Below the pieces are notes generated by a model. The model was not told where the DNA came from. It saw nothing but the letters and a program-made list of their open reading frames with translations, and searched no databases. 64,000 nucleotides of DNA from Halocaridina rubra (taxonomy: Eukaryota; Arthropoda; Malacostraca; Decapoda; Atyidae), in assembly GCA_037179515.1 (NCBI GenBank), contig JAXCGZ010001911.1, positions 1 to 64,000 of the forward strand. Reading direction: 5' to 3'. Of the stretch, positions 1 through 8,727 are shown one piece after another (position 1 is the stretch's first letter; each line of letters starts with the position of its first letter). Made by a program: the position numbers and the translations under genes.

Positions 1-131
1 CCCCACACGGTCTGAGGTTAGCAAAGGCATGCACTCAGGGTAACGATTACATCTGCCACAACAAGTCCTCAGCAAGAAGGTAACCCTCCTAGCCCTTGGT
101 AGAAAAGGAAGTCCGTGACATAAAACTGGAA
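1..131 (+). repeat. SINE family S1, 3' part, truncated by window edge
   Basis: The sequence matches, base by base with scattered substitutions, the body of the complete SINE at 45602-45802 (opposite strand). Shared blocks include GCAAAGGCATGCACTCAG and AACAAGTCC, and both end in GTCCGTGAC followed by TAAAAC and GGAA. The first bases (CCCCACACGGTCTGAGG) correspond to the 3' end of the tRNA-like head, so the head lies outside the window. It abuts the protease remnant at 138. No target duplication can be checked because the 5' end is missing. Confidence 0.75.
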
Positions 132-137
132 TTCCTT

Positions 138-640
138 TCAAACATGTCTTGGGACTTCATACTCTGCTGCTGTGTTCTTAAGATTAGGTTCCTTTCCCTC
201 CAACCATAACCAAGTAACCACCCAACGACGTCCATCAAACACTGATCTGAAGTACTTTTCGTCTTCCGCTATGACTGACTCTTCTTCCCTACACACAGAC
301 ATACCCACCAAAGACTCAGTTCCATTTCCAACTGATATCTTCTGGGTCAACTCTATAGTTAGTCCCCCAAGTAAATCAATGCCATTCATCCCCGGGACAA
401 ATCTAATATTCAGCGGACAATGATCAACGACTATAGCCTTCACTCTTGCCTCATTTCCTCCATGACCTATGTTGATAAACCCCTCTCCTCTGCAGGTAAC
501 CTTGTGGCACTAATCCCAATTAGGCCAACATCTTGCCTACTCCAATCTCGACACATCCTCTCCTCAACTATACATCTAGTGCATCCACTGTCCACTGTCC
601 ACAAGCGCACTTACCCGACTTCTGCTTAGTTATCTCAATC
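138..640 (-). pseudogene. Gypsy-type aspartic protease fragment (element G1)
   Basis: Read on the minus strand, an active-site triad context VDSGCTRCIV lies at about 566-595. It is followed, after at least one frameshift near 440-500, by an open stretch (443 to 138) containing FVPGMNGIDLLGG, which looks like the C-terminal part of a retropepsin. Such proteases mature Gag-Pol in virus-like particles. The order gag (730-1432) then protease is normal for the minus strand. Frameshifts and in-frame stops make it dead. Downstream RT is absent; a SINE begins at 131. Confidence 0.6.
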
Positions 641-729
641 ACAGGCAGTGCCATTTTCAATTCTTAGAGGAAGAAACTGGTGCTAATGGCTTTTCCTCAT
701 TGGATTTTAAATCAAATTCTTTTTCTATG

Positions 730-1432
730 TGACCAGGTTTAATTGCATCTATAACACACATGAGGCTCAATAACTGTGGTAGATTCACTTTCTAACTCTG
801 CATGCGAAGTCAACGGGCAATCACGTGCAAAGTGGTTTGGTTTTCCACAATTAGAACATAGTCGCGCTTTTACCTTACGCTGAAAATCAGATGTGATGAT
901 TCGTTCCCTTTATCATGGTCTCCACCTCTACCAAAAAATTCAATGTCAGTATTAGAGTTCTCAGTCAAAAGTATTCTTGCCCTTTCTACATCTGACTCAA
1001 GCCCATACTCTCAAAATGCACTCCTGCCCTAAGTGCCTGTTTCACACAATCAGGTAATCCAGCAATAAAGGCGCACAACAATAGCTTCTCGTTACTGCAG
1101 TCAAAGAGCGAACTCAAATATGTTAAGTCGGCTAAATACACATCTACACTCTCTCCCACCTTTAGGTGCTTAGTGAACTTTTCATAAGCTGTAAATGAAT
1201 CTGATCCAAATGCAGATATCAGTGCCTCTTTTACTGCTCCTGCATCTTTCTTGGCATCATCACCTAACTGCTGATACACTGAAAAATTGCCTCCAGTCAG
1301 CTGCAATGGGATAACTACTGACAAATCACTAATTTTTCTAATCCTACACACTAGCTCAACTTTATCTAACCACTCGACGACGTCTTTACTGCCATCATAC
1401 TCCTCAATTAACCTCAAATCTGTAGACTCCAT
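730..1432 (-). pseudogene. Gypsy-type Gag: capsid region plus CCHC knuckles
   Basis: A 148-codon open stretch (1432 to 986) begins MESTDLRLIEEYDG and contains WLDKVELVCRI and SFTAYEKFTKHLKVGESVDVYL, the arrangement of a Ty3/gypsy capsid domain. Beyond its stop, other frames carry a zinc knuckle CSNCGKPNHFARDC (about 815-868) and a second, CYRC then PGHIEKEF, split by a one-base slip near 740-760. Gag would build the particle and bind RNA. It is followed downstream on the same strand by protease remnants. Several frame changes show decay. Confidence 0.7.
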
Positions 1433-1954
1433 TATTAGCCTATTCCCTACTAACCTATTCTCTTTTACACATGGCTTAAGCCTAGATAGCTTATGGACGG
1501 AAATAGCTCATATAAAAAACAAAACTCACACAGAAAGTTTGTCCTCACCTCTCAGATCCACAGGCTACTCGTCGATACTGGTGGGCCTAAGCTAAACAAC
1601 CTCAGACATCAATAATCAGCAGGCCGAAACTTTTTGTTAGTTTAATAGACCAGCCTACAGCGCAGCCAAATATCTATCTTTCCCAGTCCTAATAATGCCC
1701 AACTTCTCCCCTAACACAGGGAACAAATCCACACCTACTTCCTAATTATAAACAAGCAAATAAACTCATGTACAAATATACTAAAATAAATCAAGATGAC
1801 TTATCCTAACACTGGCACAGGCTCCTCCAGACCTCTACACAACAATAACAACCATAACATTGACAATCGCAATGCTTACCAATTGACTTTCTACCCTCTC
1901 TCCCAGAACTTCGACTTTTTTCAAATCACAAAAAAGCAACCCACCTCCCACTTC
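1433..1954. other. AT-rich non-coding stretch between Gag and integrase remnants
   Basis: There is no convincing coding signal. By position it could be the 5' leader of the minus-strand Gag. The change of coding strand between 1432 and 1955 implies a rearrangement or two different insertions. I saw no clear primer-binding site. Confidence 0.4.
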
Positions 1955-2169
1955 TCTCCCTGCCTACACAGTGACCTTGAAGAGTTATCAGCTGGGTGCT
2001 CCATTTGTCTAGCTACTAGAGCATTGCCTAAGAAAGCACCTTTACAAACTTGGGACTGACCCGAGAGGCCATGGGTGAGAGTACAAGCTGACTACGCTGG
2101 TCCAGTCATGGCTATTTATTTTCTAGTGCTAACTGATGCTCATTCTAAGTGGATAGAGGTGCTACCTGC
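1955..2169 (+). pseudogene. Gypsy integrase, N-terminal half (element G1)
   Basis: Translation gives LHSDLEELSAGCSICLATR, the Cys-x2-Cys half of the integrase zinc-binding domain. After an in-frame TGA come RPWVRVQADYAGPVMAIY and LTDAHSKWIEVLPA, which contain the first catalytic Asp (ADYAGP). The His pair is not visible. The reading stops at 2169, where a solo LTR is inserted, and resumes at 4246. Integrase would join element cDNA to the chromosome. The stop and the split make this a pseudogene. Confidence 0.8.
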
Positions 2170-2380
2170 TGTGACAGAGTGTTTCGCTCAAAGTCACCAG
2201 AGGCTGTTAGAGGCCTTATTAATTAAGTTAGTAACTTAACTGTCATTTTTCTAAAAAAAAAATAATTCCCACTTCTTGACTTTTGCAGATTATGATTATT
2301 TGCAATTTATATTTTAGCTTATAGCTAATTTTAAATATACCTTATTTACTCTTCTTGTACGTGTAGAAGCATAGTCCAGA

Positions 2381-2386
2381 TATAAA
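2381..2386 (+). promoter_or_regulatory. TATA box of the Gmr1-like LTR
   Basis: TATAAA sits about 211 bp into the LTR. The same position carries TATAAA in the copy at 24560 (near 24754) and, reversed, in the copies near 55890 and 47210. Conservation of this short motif among diverged copies supports a U3 core promoter. The start site is not determinable by eye. Confidence 0.55.
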
Positions 2387-3239
2387 GGCTGCTCCTACTT
2401 TTTTCCACATCCTCACTGAACTCACCAGATACGTTTTGTTTACAAGTTTCTTATTATGAAAATTGTTCTTGCTGATAATTTTGTTAAAAATTTGACCTTG
2501 CTGTTATGTCATTAGCCTGTCTAGATATATATCAGTAGCTTCATTTTATTATTTGAGTACTTAAACTCCGTCTCCTACGAGCAAAGAACGTTCTAGAGAT
2601 TGTTTACCAGTAACCTAACTTTCCATTATTATTCTCGTTTTATTTTATTTGCTTCCACTTGTTGCACCTAAAATACTGTCCCTCCCTTGCATCTCTGCTA
2701 TAATTGCCTGCCAGGGACCACCACTAAAGTAGTCTTTAAATGATATCAGAGCCAGTTACTGCTCTAGAAATGTATCCTGCAGATGACGTCACCAGGAGGG
2801 ACAATGAAGCTTCCTCTTTTGGCACCCAAACTTCCCCGAGGAAACATCTCGCCTGAGCAGTCTAAGTTTATTTCAAATTTTATTTACGTGGCATCTTCAC
2901 AGGAATTCATCTGGCACAACAAGGTGAGGGATAGTGTATGGTAAAGCTCGTGGGTCAAGCAAACTGGTTTTTCGAGAATTAGTTACATTCGTTACTGCCT
3001 AAATCTTATGAATTTTATTCTCAGATTCCATTCCCATACAAACGAAATTTTGTAGATTACCTAACTAGAATCTCACTTGCCAAAGTTAATTCCTTAACCT
3101 GGAAATTACAGCTGATATACATTGCTAAGAAGTTTCTTTCCATTGAATGTGATAAACGAAAATCTCATCCTCTGAAGACTGGTTATGAGCCCGTAAAAAT
3201 CTATCTCTTTTCCTAATAAATTCTAATTTCATTTCACCT

Positions 3240-3790
3240 CTTTCTATCATCGTAAATAAAGTGTTTTACGTCAAAAACTCGTCAATAAAGCTATTTGCTA
3301 TATAAATTGCAAATAATTAATCATTTAACTAAAGTGTTTTATGCTATAAACTGCAAATAATTAAAAGGTAATTTTACCCTGTTGGCTTTGCAAATATTTC
3401 CTGTTAACCACAATTTAATGAATGCATACTGTATTTATCTTGCTAATTCTTCATATGTTGGGGATAAAGTGTTTTTGAGTTATAAGTTGCAAATACTTCA
3501 AAAGGTGGTTTTGCACCCTCTTTTTTCATTGCAAACAGTTCTTGATAACCAAAAGTGAATTAATACTGTATTTATCTCGTAGATTCTTCCTTTATCACAA
3601 ATAGTTTGTTTTACCATATTAATTGCAAATCAGTAATAAGCATTGCAACTTTTGTTGTTGCCCACAATTTAAGGAATACATGCAGTACTGTATTTGTCTT
3701 GCTTATTCTTCATTTATTGTGCATAAATTGTTTTTGTTTAATACCAGTAAATAATTAATGGTTTTGTAGGCTATTATGGTAGCATAAATA
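3240..3790 (+). repeat. Internal tandem repeats of about 120-137 bp in the LTR
   Basis: The motif ACTGTATTTATCTTGC followed by TTCTTC recurs near 3428, 3565 and 3687. In each unit it is followed by an ATAAAGTG or ATAAATTG block and by TTGCAAATA, with a degenerate extra unit upstream near 3240-3390. The same array is present in every LTR copy in the window. Part of the long LTR is therefore built from diverged repeats, which may be regulatory modules. Confidence 0.7.
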
Positions 3791-4245
3791 TTTCTGGTTA
3801 GCTGTGACTAAGCAATATATTTCATTCTGTAGAATAACATTGGAAACTCATTATATGTGTGTTCATGCTTTCAGTTTCCCATTATTAACAGTGTGTCATT
3901 TCTGTTTCTGCAATTGCAGTGTCCTCTATTCTAGTCTGCCTGTGTGATAGAGGTAATCGTCGAGTTGAGGCCAAAGTCTTGGCATACGTCTGTGATGCCT
4001 GGAGACGAAATCGTGCTCACCACCTCTGGGATTTGAGGCAGCATTTCATAAAATTTAATTTGAAAAATTTAATTCAATTCTTTTAATGTCATTGCATTTC
4101 CAAAAAGAAAGTTGAATTCTGAGTTTCATTTAAACGAGTCCTGGTATGTGTGGGGTGTTCAAGTGCAAATATCTGTCCTGTCTGTTTGTGAGCTCTTAAC
4201 CGAGCTCAGTACTTTGAGTCCACTTAGTAAAACAGAATCTTAACA

Positions 4246-5090
4246 AACACTCTACCATCCCAACCCCAACACCTACTAAAGACACTAGTTCTTTTGTTAC
4301 TGTTAATCTAATTATAAATGTTTTCTCACATTTTGGTCTGCCTATAACATTCATTTCTGACAATGGTCCTAATTTTACGTCTAGGGAATTCAACCTATTT
4401 CTTGAGAAGAATGGTGTTCATTGTATCACATCTGCACCCTACCAGCCAAGCATGAATGGCTAGGCTGAAAATGCTGTCAAAGGTCTTAAAAATGTCCTCA
4501 AACATTGCTCTGGTGAAGACTGGAGAACTAAGTTAGATATGTATCTTTTCCATTACATAGTGAAACCTCATTCTACTACTGGAGTGTCTCCAGCAGAGTT
4601 GAAGTTAGGCTGGAAGCTATGTACCATGTTGGATTAAGTACACTCTAGGAAACGTGTACAACAGTCTGTGTTGTCTAAGCAAGACCAGCAAAAGTCTAAT
4701 TATGACAGTAATATTGCTAGAAATCTAGAGTTGACACCTAATTCTTCTGCCATGGTGCAAAATTATTCGACAGTTTCCAAGAATCATTTGGTTCCTGCAC
4801 GAGTGTTGAAAAAAACTAGTCCAGTGTTTTACAAATGTGAAGTTCCAGGAGGACATGTGGTGAGATATCATCAAGACCAGATCCTAAATCAATCTACACC
4901 GAGTATTCCGTCTATGCCTATTAAGACTTTCTCACCTGTTATAAGTGATGAGTCTGCTCTTTTGCCTATGGTTCATGAGAGAGTAAACAAACCTAATAGG
5001 GAAGCTGAAGTTGACGTTTTGCCCAAACTGATTACTCTGGTACGTCGCTCTGCCAAAGTTGTCAAGCCTCCGAATTGGCTTGATTTGTAG
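4246..5090 (+). pseudogene. Gypsy integrase, core remainder and C-terminal domain (G1)
   Basis: Continuation of the integrase begun at 1955. FGLPITFISDNGPNFTSREF holds the second catalytic Asp, and about 35 residues on AENAVKGLKN gives the Glu, directly after an in-frame TAG near 4461. From 4668 to 5090 the frame is open and reads the C-terminal region (KNHLVPARVLKKTSPVFYK, then VRYHQDQIL), ending in TAG next to a polypurine tract. A normal 3' end for a gypsy pol. Two stops show decay. Confidence 0.8.
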
Positions 5091-5301
5091 GGGGGAGGGG
5101 TGTAATGGAAAGGTAATATTGTATATAGTGCATACTAATTCTAAAGTAAGATCTACCTTACATATTTTGTTGAGAAGCATTATTCCTATTCTAATCTCAT
5201 TCTAGAGAGAAGAAGAGTTATCTTTTTCTCCTGCTGAATCTCTGAGAGATGTCCGACGACACCTGCAAATAGCTTCAGGCATTTCCTACATATTTCCTAT
5301 C
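5088..5301 (+). repeat. Polypurine tract and 3' LTR start of element G1
   Basis: TAGGGGGGAGGGG (5088-5100) is a classic polypurine tract, and the LTR begins at once with TGTAATGGAAAGG (5101). The same LTR start occurs at 24426 (TGTGATGGAGTGGTAATATTG). LINE-A interrupts the LTR after 5301, so its 3' end is not defined. The remainder should resume after the target duplication at 11450. Confidence 0.7.
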
Positions 5302-5617
5302 TTCTTGTTCTTCTTGTTGGATGTTCACCCTTGAGGGTGAGCGGACCTTCCACTTGTGGCCCGCAGGTGGGGTGAGATTTTCTTTGGAGTGTACGTGGTA
5401 TTCGCTCTTGCTGGCGAATGGGCTTTCCTGTTGGTGAGGAGGTGGGGTGAATTCTTGTTATTGGTGATGATCGGACTTTCCTAATTGGCCCGCAGGTGAG
5501 ATTGTGCAAAACTGTAAAGATAACGGAGAGCATAAATATTCAGTTGTGAATTATTAGTTTACATCAAACAACTTAAATGAATTCCTGTTTTGGGGGAGAG
5601 GGAGAGTTATTGCATGG
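5302..5617 (-). repeat. LINE-A 3' UTR with three tandem stem-loop units and tail
   Basis: On the minus strand there are three diverged units of about 75 bp. Each holds a variant of ACCTGCGGGCCAAAA, then a CCCTCAAG core inside an inverted repeat. The last one is perfect: TCACCC, loop TCAA, GGGTGA (about 5327-5342). The element ends GAACATCC with an AACAAGAAG tail beside the target duplication. LINE RTs often recognise 3' stem-loops to prime reverse transcription, so these are candidate RT-recognition structures. Confidence 0.7.
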
Positions 5618-8611
5618 CTATCTTGGTGGAGGGTATTGTCTGATAATATTTGATAGACTGTTCATGTGGTTATTTGTTGCTAGTCTGATGATGGAGCTAG
5701 CAACCTGAAGGGCATTTGGGTCTTCGCTAGATGTTGCAGGGGCACCAGTTTTCCGTCGAATCTCTGAAAAAGAATCACATTCCAGGATGTAGTGGAGCAG
5801 TGGATGTGGTGAGGCTACCTGGCAAAAGGTGCATTCCTTGATGATATTCTCTTCTATTTGCCAGGTGCACTTGTACCCGAGTCTCAGACGGTACACATTG
5901 ACCGCCGTGCTTCGTCGAAGGCTCTTCGGCAGGGTGATACGCCGAAGATCAGTGGTGGCTTTGTACCACCAGGTGGAGGGGGAGCCAATGTCTGTGCACA
6001 GGTTGTGTTTAGTTATTAAGGTGTTAAGGATTGACTTGGTGGCTTTATTTTTAATCTGTTGCATCCCAGGAGACAGAGATATCTGGATTTCTGCTCTGAG
6101 AGTGGCTTGTTTGGCGGCTTGATCGGCTTCCTCATTTCCCTTGATGCCGACGTGGCTGGGAATCCAGGCAAGAGTGATGGCTTTTCCAAGGCTGGTTGTC
6201 CTGTGGTAGTGGCTGAGGATGGTCGTGATGATGCGAATATTGTCTCTGAGGAGTAGTTTCTTGATGGCCTGTAAGGCGCCTTTAGAATCAGAGAGAATAA
6301 GGGCATGGTCAGCTTCTTGCTGGATGAAGAAGTCAAGGGCGTTGGCTATGGCCACAAGCTCAGTCTGGAGCGATGAACAGGAGTTTGACAGTCTCCAGGA
6401 TAGGACGTGGTTTCCAGTGATGAAGGCGGCGGCTGAGGCTCCAGTATCTTGGTTTACTGAACCGTCAGTGTAGTAGACTTGAGAGTTTGGCCTGCTCCAG
6501 CTCTGTATTTTGTCCTTATATATGTTTTTAAGGACAAGTGGATTTACCAAGCTTTTGGGGTTGTCAGGGAGCTCGATCTTTATATCGAGTGGTTGGTCAT
6601 TCCATGGGGGTGGGCATCTGTATTCAGGAAGCGGTGTGTCTTGTATCTTGGCTAGGATGCTCTCCCTGACTGGCAGTGCTTGCAGGCTAGCGCAGATCTT
6701 GGCTGCCCAGGTTCTAGGATGGTGGCTGGGCTGGCGATTGAGGGCTAGATGGAGATTTGTGCCAGCTAGGCATTTATGTTGGGCAGTGGTGGTTTTGGCC
6801 ACAAGGAGGGTCAGTCTTTGCTGAGCTCTGAGTTTGAGTGGAATGAGTCCCGATTCCATCTGGAGGTTTTCTCTCTTGGTCCACATGGGGGCTCCTAGCA
6901 TGGTACGTGTGGCGTTGTTTTGAATTACTTCTATCTTGTCCCACTGTCGGTCTGTTAGTAGCCAGAGTGTGGGACAAGCATAGTCAATGAGGCTGCGTAT
7001 GGCTTGTACATAGAAGGTTCTGAGGACATTAAATGATGCACCATCGTAGAGGCCCGACATCCGACGAAGGACCGCTTGTCGCTGGCTGCACCTGTCGCGC
7101 AAGTGTTGAATTTCTGGTCCAAAGGTTAGTCCTTGGTCGATGATTACACCCAGGTATTGGTGTTTGGTAACCCAGTCCACAGGCTCATTACCTATGACCA
7201 GATTAGTGTCTGGTCTCCACTGGTGGATGGGAAGGGCCTTGGTTTTGCGGGCATTGATTCTTACTCCAAGGGAGATGGAGGCTCGGTGAATCTTGGTGAG
7301 GCAGCGCTGTGTCTTGTTAGAGTTTCTGTGTCCTATTGTGACAAGGGCAAAGTCGTCCGCATAGTTGAAGAGTTTGGCTCCATGCGGTAGTGCGATGTGC
7401 ATGAGTTTTTCCATGAGACAATTAAATTGGAAGGGGCTAAGGATTCCACCTTGGGGGGTCCCATTTTCGTGGTTTTTGTAGGTGGAGTAGTGCCCATCTA
7501 CTTTTACTCGTGCACTACGATTTTGTAGACTCTGCTTGATCCACGAGAGAAGGTTACCTTTGATCTGCTTGGATACGAGAGCAGAGAGTATTGCCGGCAC
7601 ATTGGCTAGCTCAAAGGCCTTCTCTAGGTCTAGAAAAACGATGTAACCACGGCTGTTGTTGAGAAATGATAGCATGGAGGCTATGCATTCTGAGGTGCCT
7701 AAGCCAGGCTGGTAGGCAAACATGTTTTCTGGGAAGGGTGGGCATTTCCAGCGGACTCTGTTAAGTACCATCTTTTTTGCCGTCTTGCTCAGGCAGCTTA
7801 GGAGGGAGATGGGGCGAGGGTTGTCAGGGTCCTGTGGTTTTGGGATGGGCTGAATGTCTGCTCTGTTCCATGAGGCTGGTCTGATTCTTCGTGTGTATGT
7901 CAAATTGATCAGAGAGAGTAGAGCAAGCTCCCCTTGGGGCCCCATTTTTTGGATCATTGTGTATGTTATTCTGTCGGCATCTGGGGCTGTGTTCTTAGAG
8001 CTTTTGCTTACTCTTAGTAGCTCAGTCAGGGAGAATGGAGCATCTGTTTCATCTTCAGTGTTGATGGCCTCTTCTATTTCTTCCCATCTTGCAGTGGTGA
8101 GGTCCTGAAGTGTTGCTCTGGTGGTGATGGGGAGCTGGTTAGAGCTTGCTCTATCCGCGAATTTGATGGCGAGTTCTTCTGCTGCCCTGCTAGGATCCCT
8201 GTGGGGGGTGATTTTAGGAGGTTTTCCTTTAGCAAAGGAGTTGATGCTCCTCCACATCTGGCCCACAGAGGTGTGAGCATCTAGGTTGGAACACCATTCT
8301 AGCCATTTATTCCTCTTGATGTTGCGAGTCTCTTCATGGACATGTTCTTTGACTGCCTGGAGAGTGCGGTAGGAGTCTTCAGTGCGACGTTTCCTGTGCA
8401 TTTTCCGAATGACGTTGAGCCGGTGGTTGAGTTCTTTAACTCTGTCACAGCGAGGACGTCGACATCTTCGCCGCAGTAGACCGGTCGGGTTATTTCCTTT
8501 GCTAATAGGTTTTTCCTGATGAAGGTGGTGCTGCCTCTGTTCTACCCTGGAGACCAGTGCTGGTAGAATCCATTGTATCCTGAGATTTTTGGAGGGTATT
8601 GCTCTGTGCAC
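5618..8611 (-). CDS. LINE-A ORF2: reverse transcriptase and RNase H
   Basis: A 997-codon open frame. The first ~55 codons read out of frame through endonuclease sequence; true ORF2 homology starts at CDRVKELNHRL. RT motifs follow: PIPKPQDPDNPRPISLLS, catalytic FLDLEKAFE (residues 326-334), GTPQGGILSP and NYADDFALV (about 416-424). RNase H comes next with TDGSVNQ (715), TELVAIANAL (Glu 750), ILSDSKGAL (Asp 775) and IPSHVGIKGNEEADQAAK (about 817-834). A C-terminal CTFCQ...H segment ends the protein. All RT and RNase H catalytic residues are present, making it the best-preserved pol in the window, but it lacks most of the endonuclease. Confidence 0.85.
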   Translation of the reverse strand: MHRAIPSKNLRIQWILPALVSRVEQRQHHLHQEKPISKGNNPTGLLRRRCRRPRCDRVKELNHRLNVIRKMHRKRRTEDSYRTLQAVKEHVHEETRNIKRNKWLEWCSNLDAHTSVGQMWRSINSFAKGKPPKITPHRDPSRAAEELAIKFADRASSNQLPITTRATLQDLTTARWEEIEEAINTEDETDAPFSLTELLRVSKSSKNTAPDADRITYTMIQKMGPQGELALLSLINLTYTRRIRPASWNRADIQPIPKPQDPDNPRPISLLSCLSKTAKKMVLNRVRWKCPPFPENMFAYQPGLGTSECIASMLSFLNNSRGYIVFLDLEKAFELANVPAILSALVSKQIKGNLLSWIKQSLQNRSARVKVDGHYSTYKNHENGTPQGGILSPFQFNCLMEKLMHIALPHGAKLFNYADDFALVTIGHRNSNKTQRCLTKIHRASISLGVRINARKTKALPIHQWRPDTNLVIGNEPVDWVTKHQYLGVIIDQGLTFGPEIQHLRDRCSQRQAVLRRMSGLYDGASFNVLRTFYVQAIRSLIDYACPTLWLLTDRQWDKIEVIQNNATRTMLGAPMWTKRENLQMESGLIPLKLRAQQRLTLLVAKTTTAQHKCLAGTNLHLALNRQPSHHPRTWAAKICASLQALPVRESILAKIQDTPLPEYRCPPPWNDQPLDIKIELPDNPKSLVNPLVLKNIYKDKIQSWSRPNSQVYYTDGSVNQDTGASAAAFITGNHVLSWRLSNSCSSLQTELVAIANALDFFIQQEADHALILSDSKGALQAIKKLLLRDNIRIITTILSHYHRTTSLGKAITLAWIPSHVGIKGNEEADQAAKQATLRAEIQISLSPGMQQIKNKATKSILNTLITKHNLCTDIGSPSTWWYKATTDLRRITLPKSLRRSTAVNVYRLRLGYKCTWQIEENIIKECTFCQVASPHPLLHYILECDSFSEIRRKTGAPATSSEDPNALQVASSIIRLATNNHMNSLSNIIRQYPPPR

Positions 8612-8727
8612 AGGGTTTCTTGAACCATGATGACATCAATGTTGTCAGTCTTGGCTATGCCTTCAAGATGTTGTACCTTGTGTCTGAGACCCTGGGTGTT
8701 CCAGTGTAGGATCCCGAGATTAGACAT
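8542..8727 (-). pseudogene. LINE-A ORF2 start: truncated AP endonuclease
   Basis: ATG at 8727 begins MSNLGILHWNTQGLR, the N-terminus of an AP-type LINE endonuclease, and MVQETLC carries the catalytic Glu. The frame ends at a TAG (WSPG then stop) where LINE-B and LINE-C have GAG. About 100 bp further a deletion of several hundred bases joins early endonuclease sequence directly to the pre-RT region. The GDF and SDH motifs are gone. The ATG overlaps the ORF1 stop by 8 nt. Confidence 0.8.

Larger units (their letters stand above)
2170..4245 (+). repeat. Solo LTR of the Gmr1-like element (2.08 kb, plus orientation)
   Basis: It begins TGTGACAGAGTGTTTCGCTC and ends AATCTTAACA (TG...CA). It matches the sequence at 24560-26631 almost end to end and, in reverse, the LTRs around 45362-47427, 49942-56102 and 62646-64000. 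Lengths agree closely (2076 and 2072 bp). It splits the G1 integrase, and coding homology resumes immediately on the other side. I could not find a clean target duplication. No internal region accompanies it, so it is a solo LTR from LTR-LTR recombination. Confidence 0.85.

Noticed and set aside
2160..4260. CTACC as target duplication of the solo LTR (2162-2166 and 4252-4256)
   Set aside because: It would require LTR ends shifted by 3 and 6 bases from those seen in the other copies, and it does not restore the integrase frame.
5829..7390. Plus-strand open frames opposite LINE-A ORF2
   Set aside because: Complement of conserved RT/RNase H coding sequence; composition and motifs belong to the minus strand.
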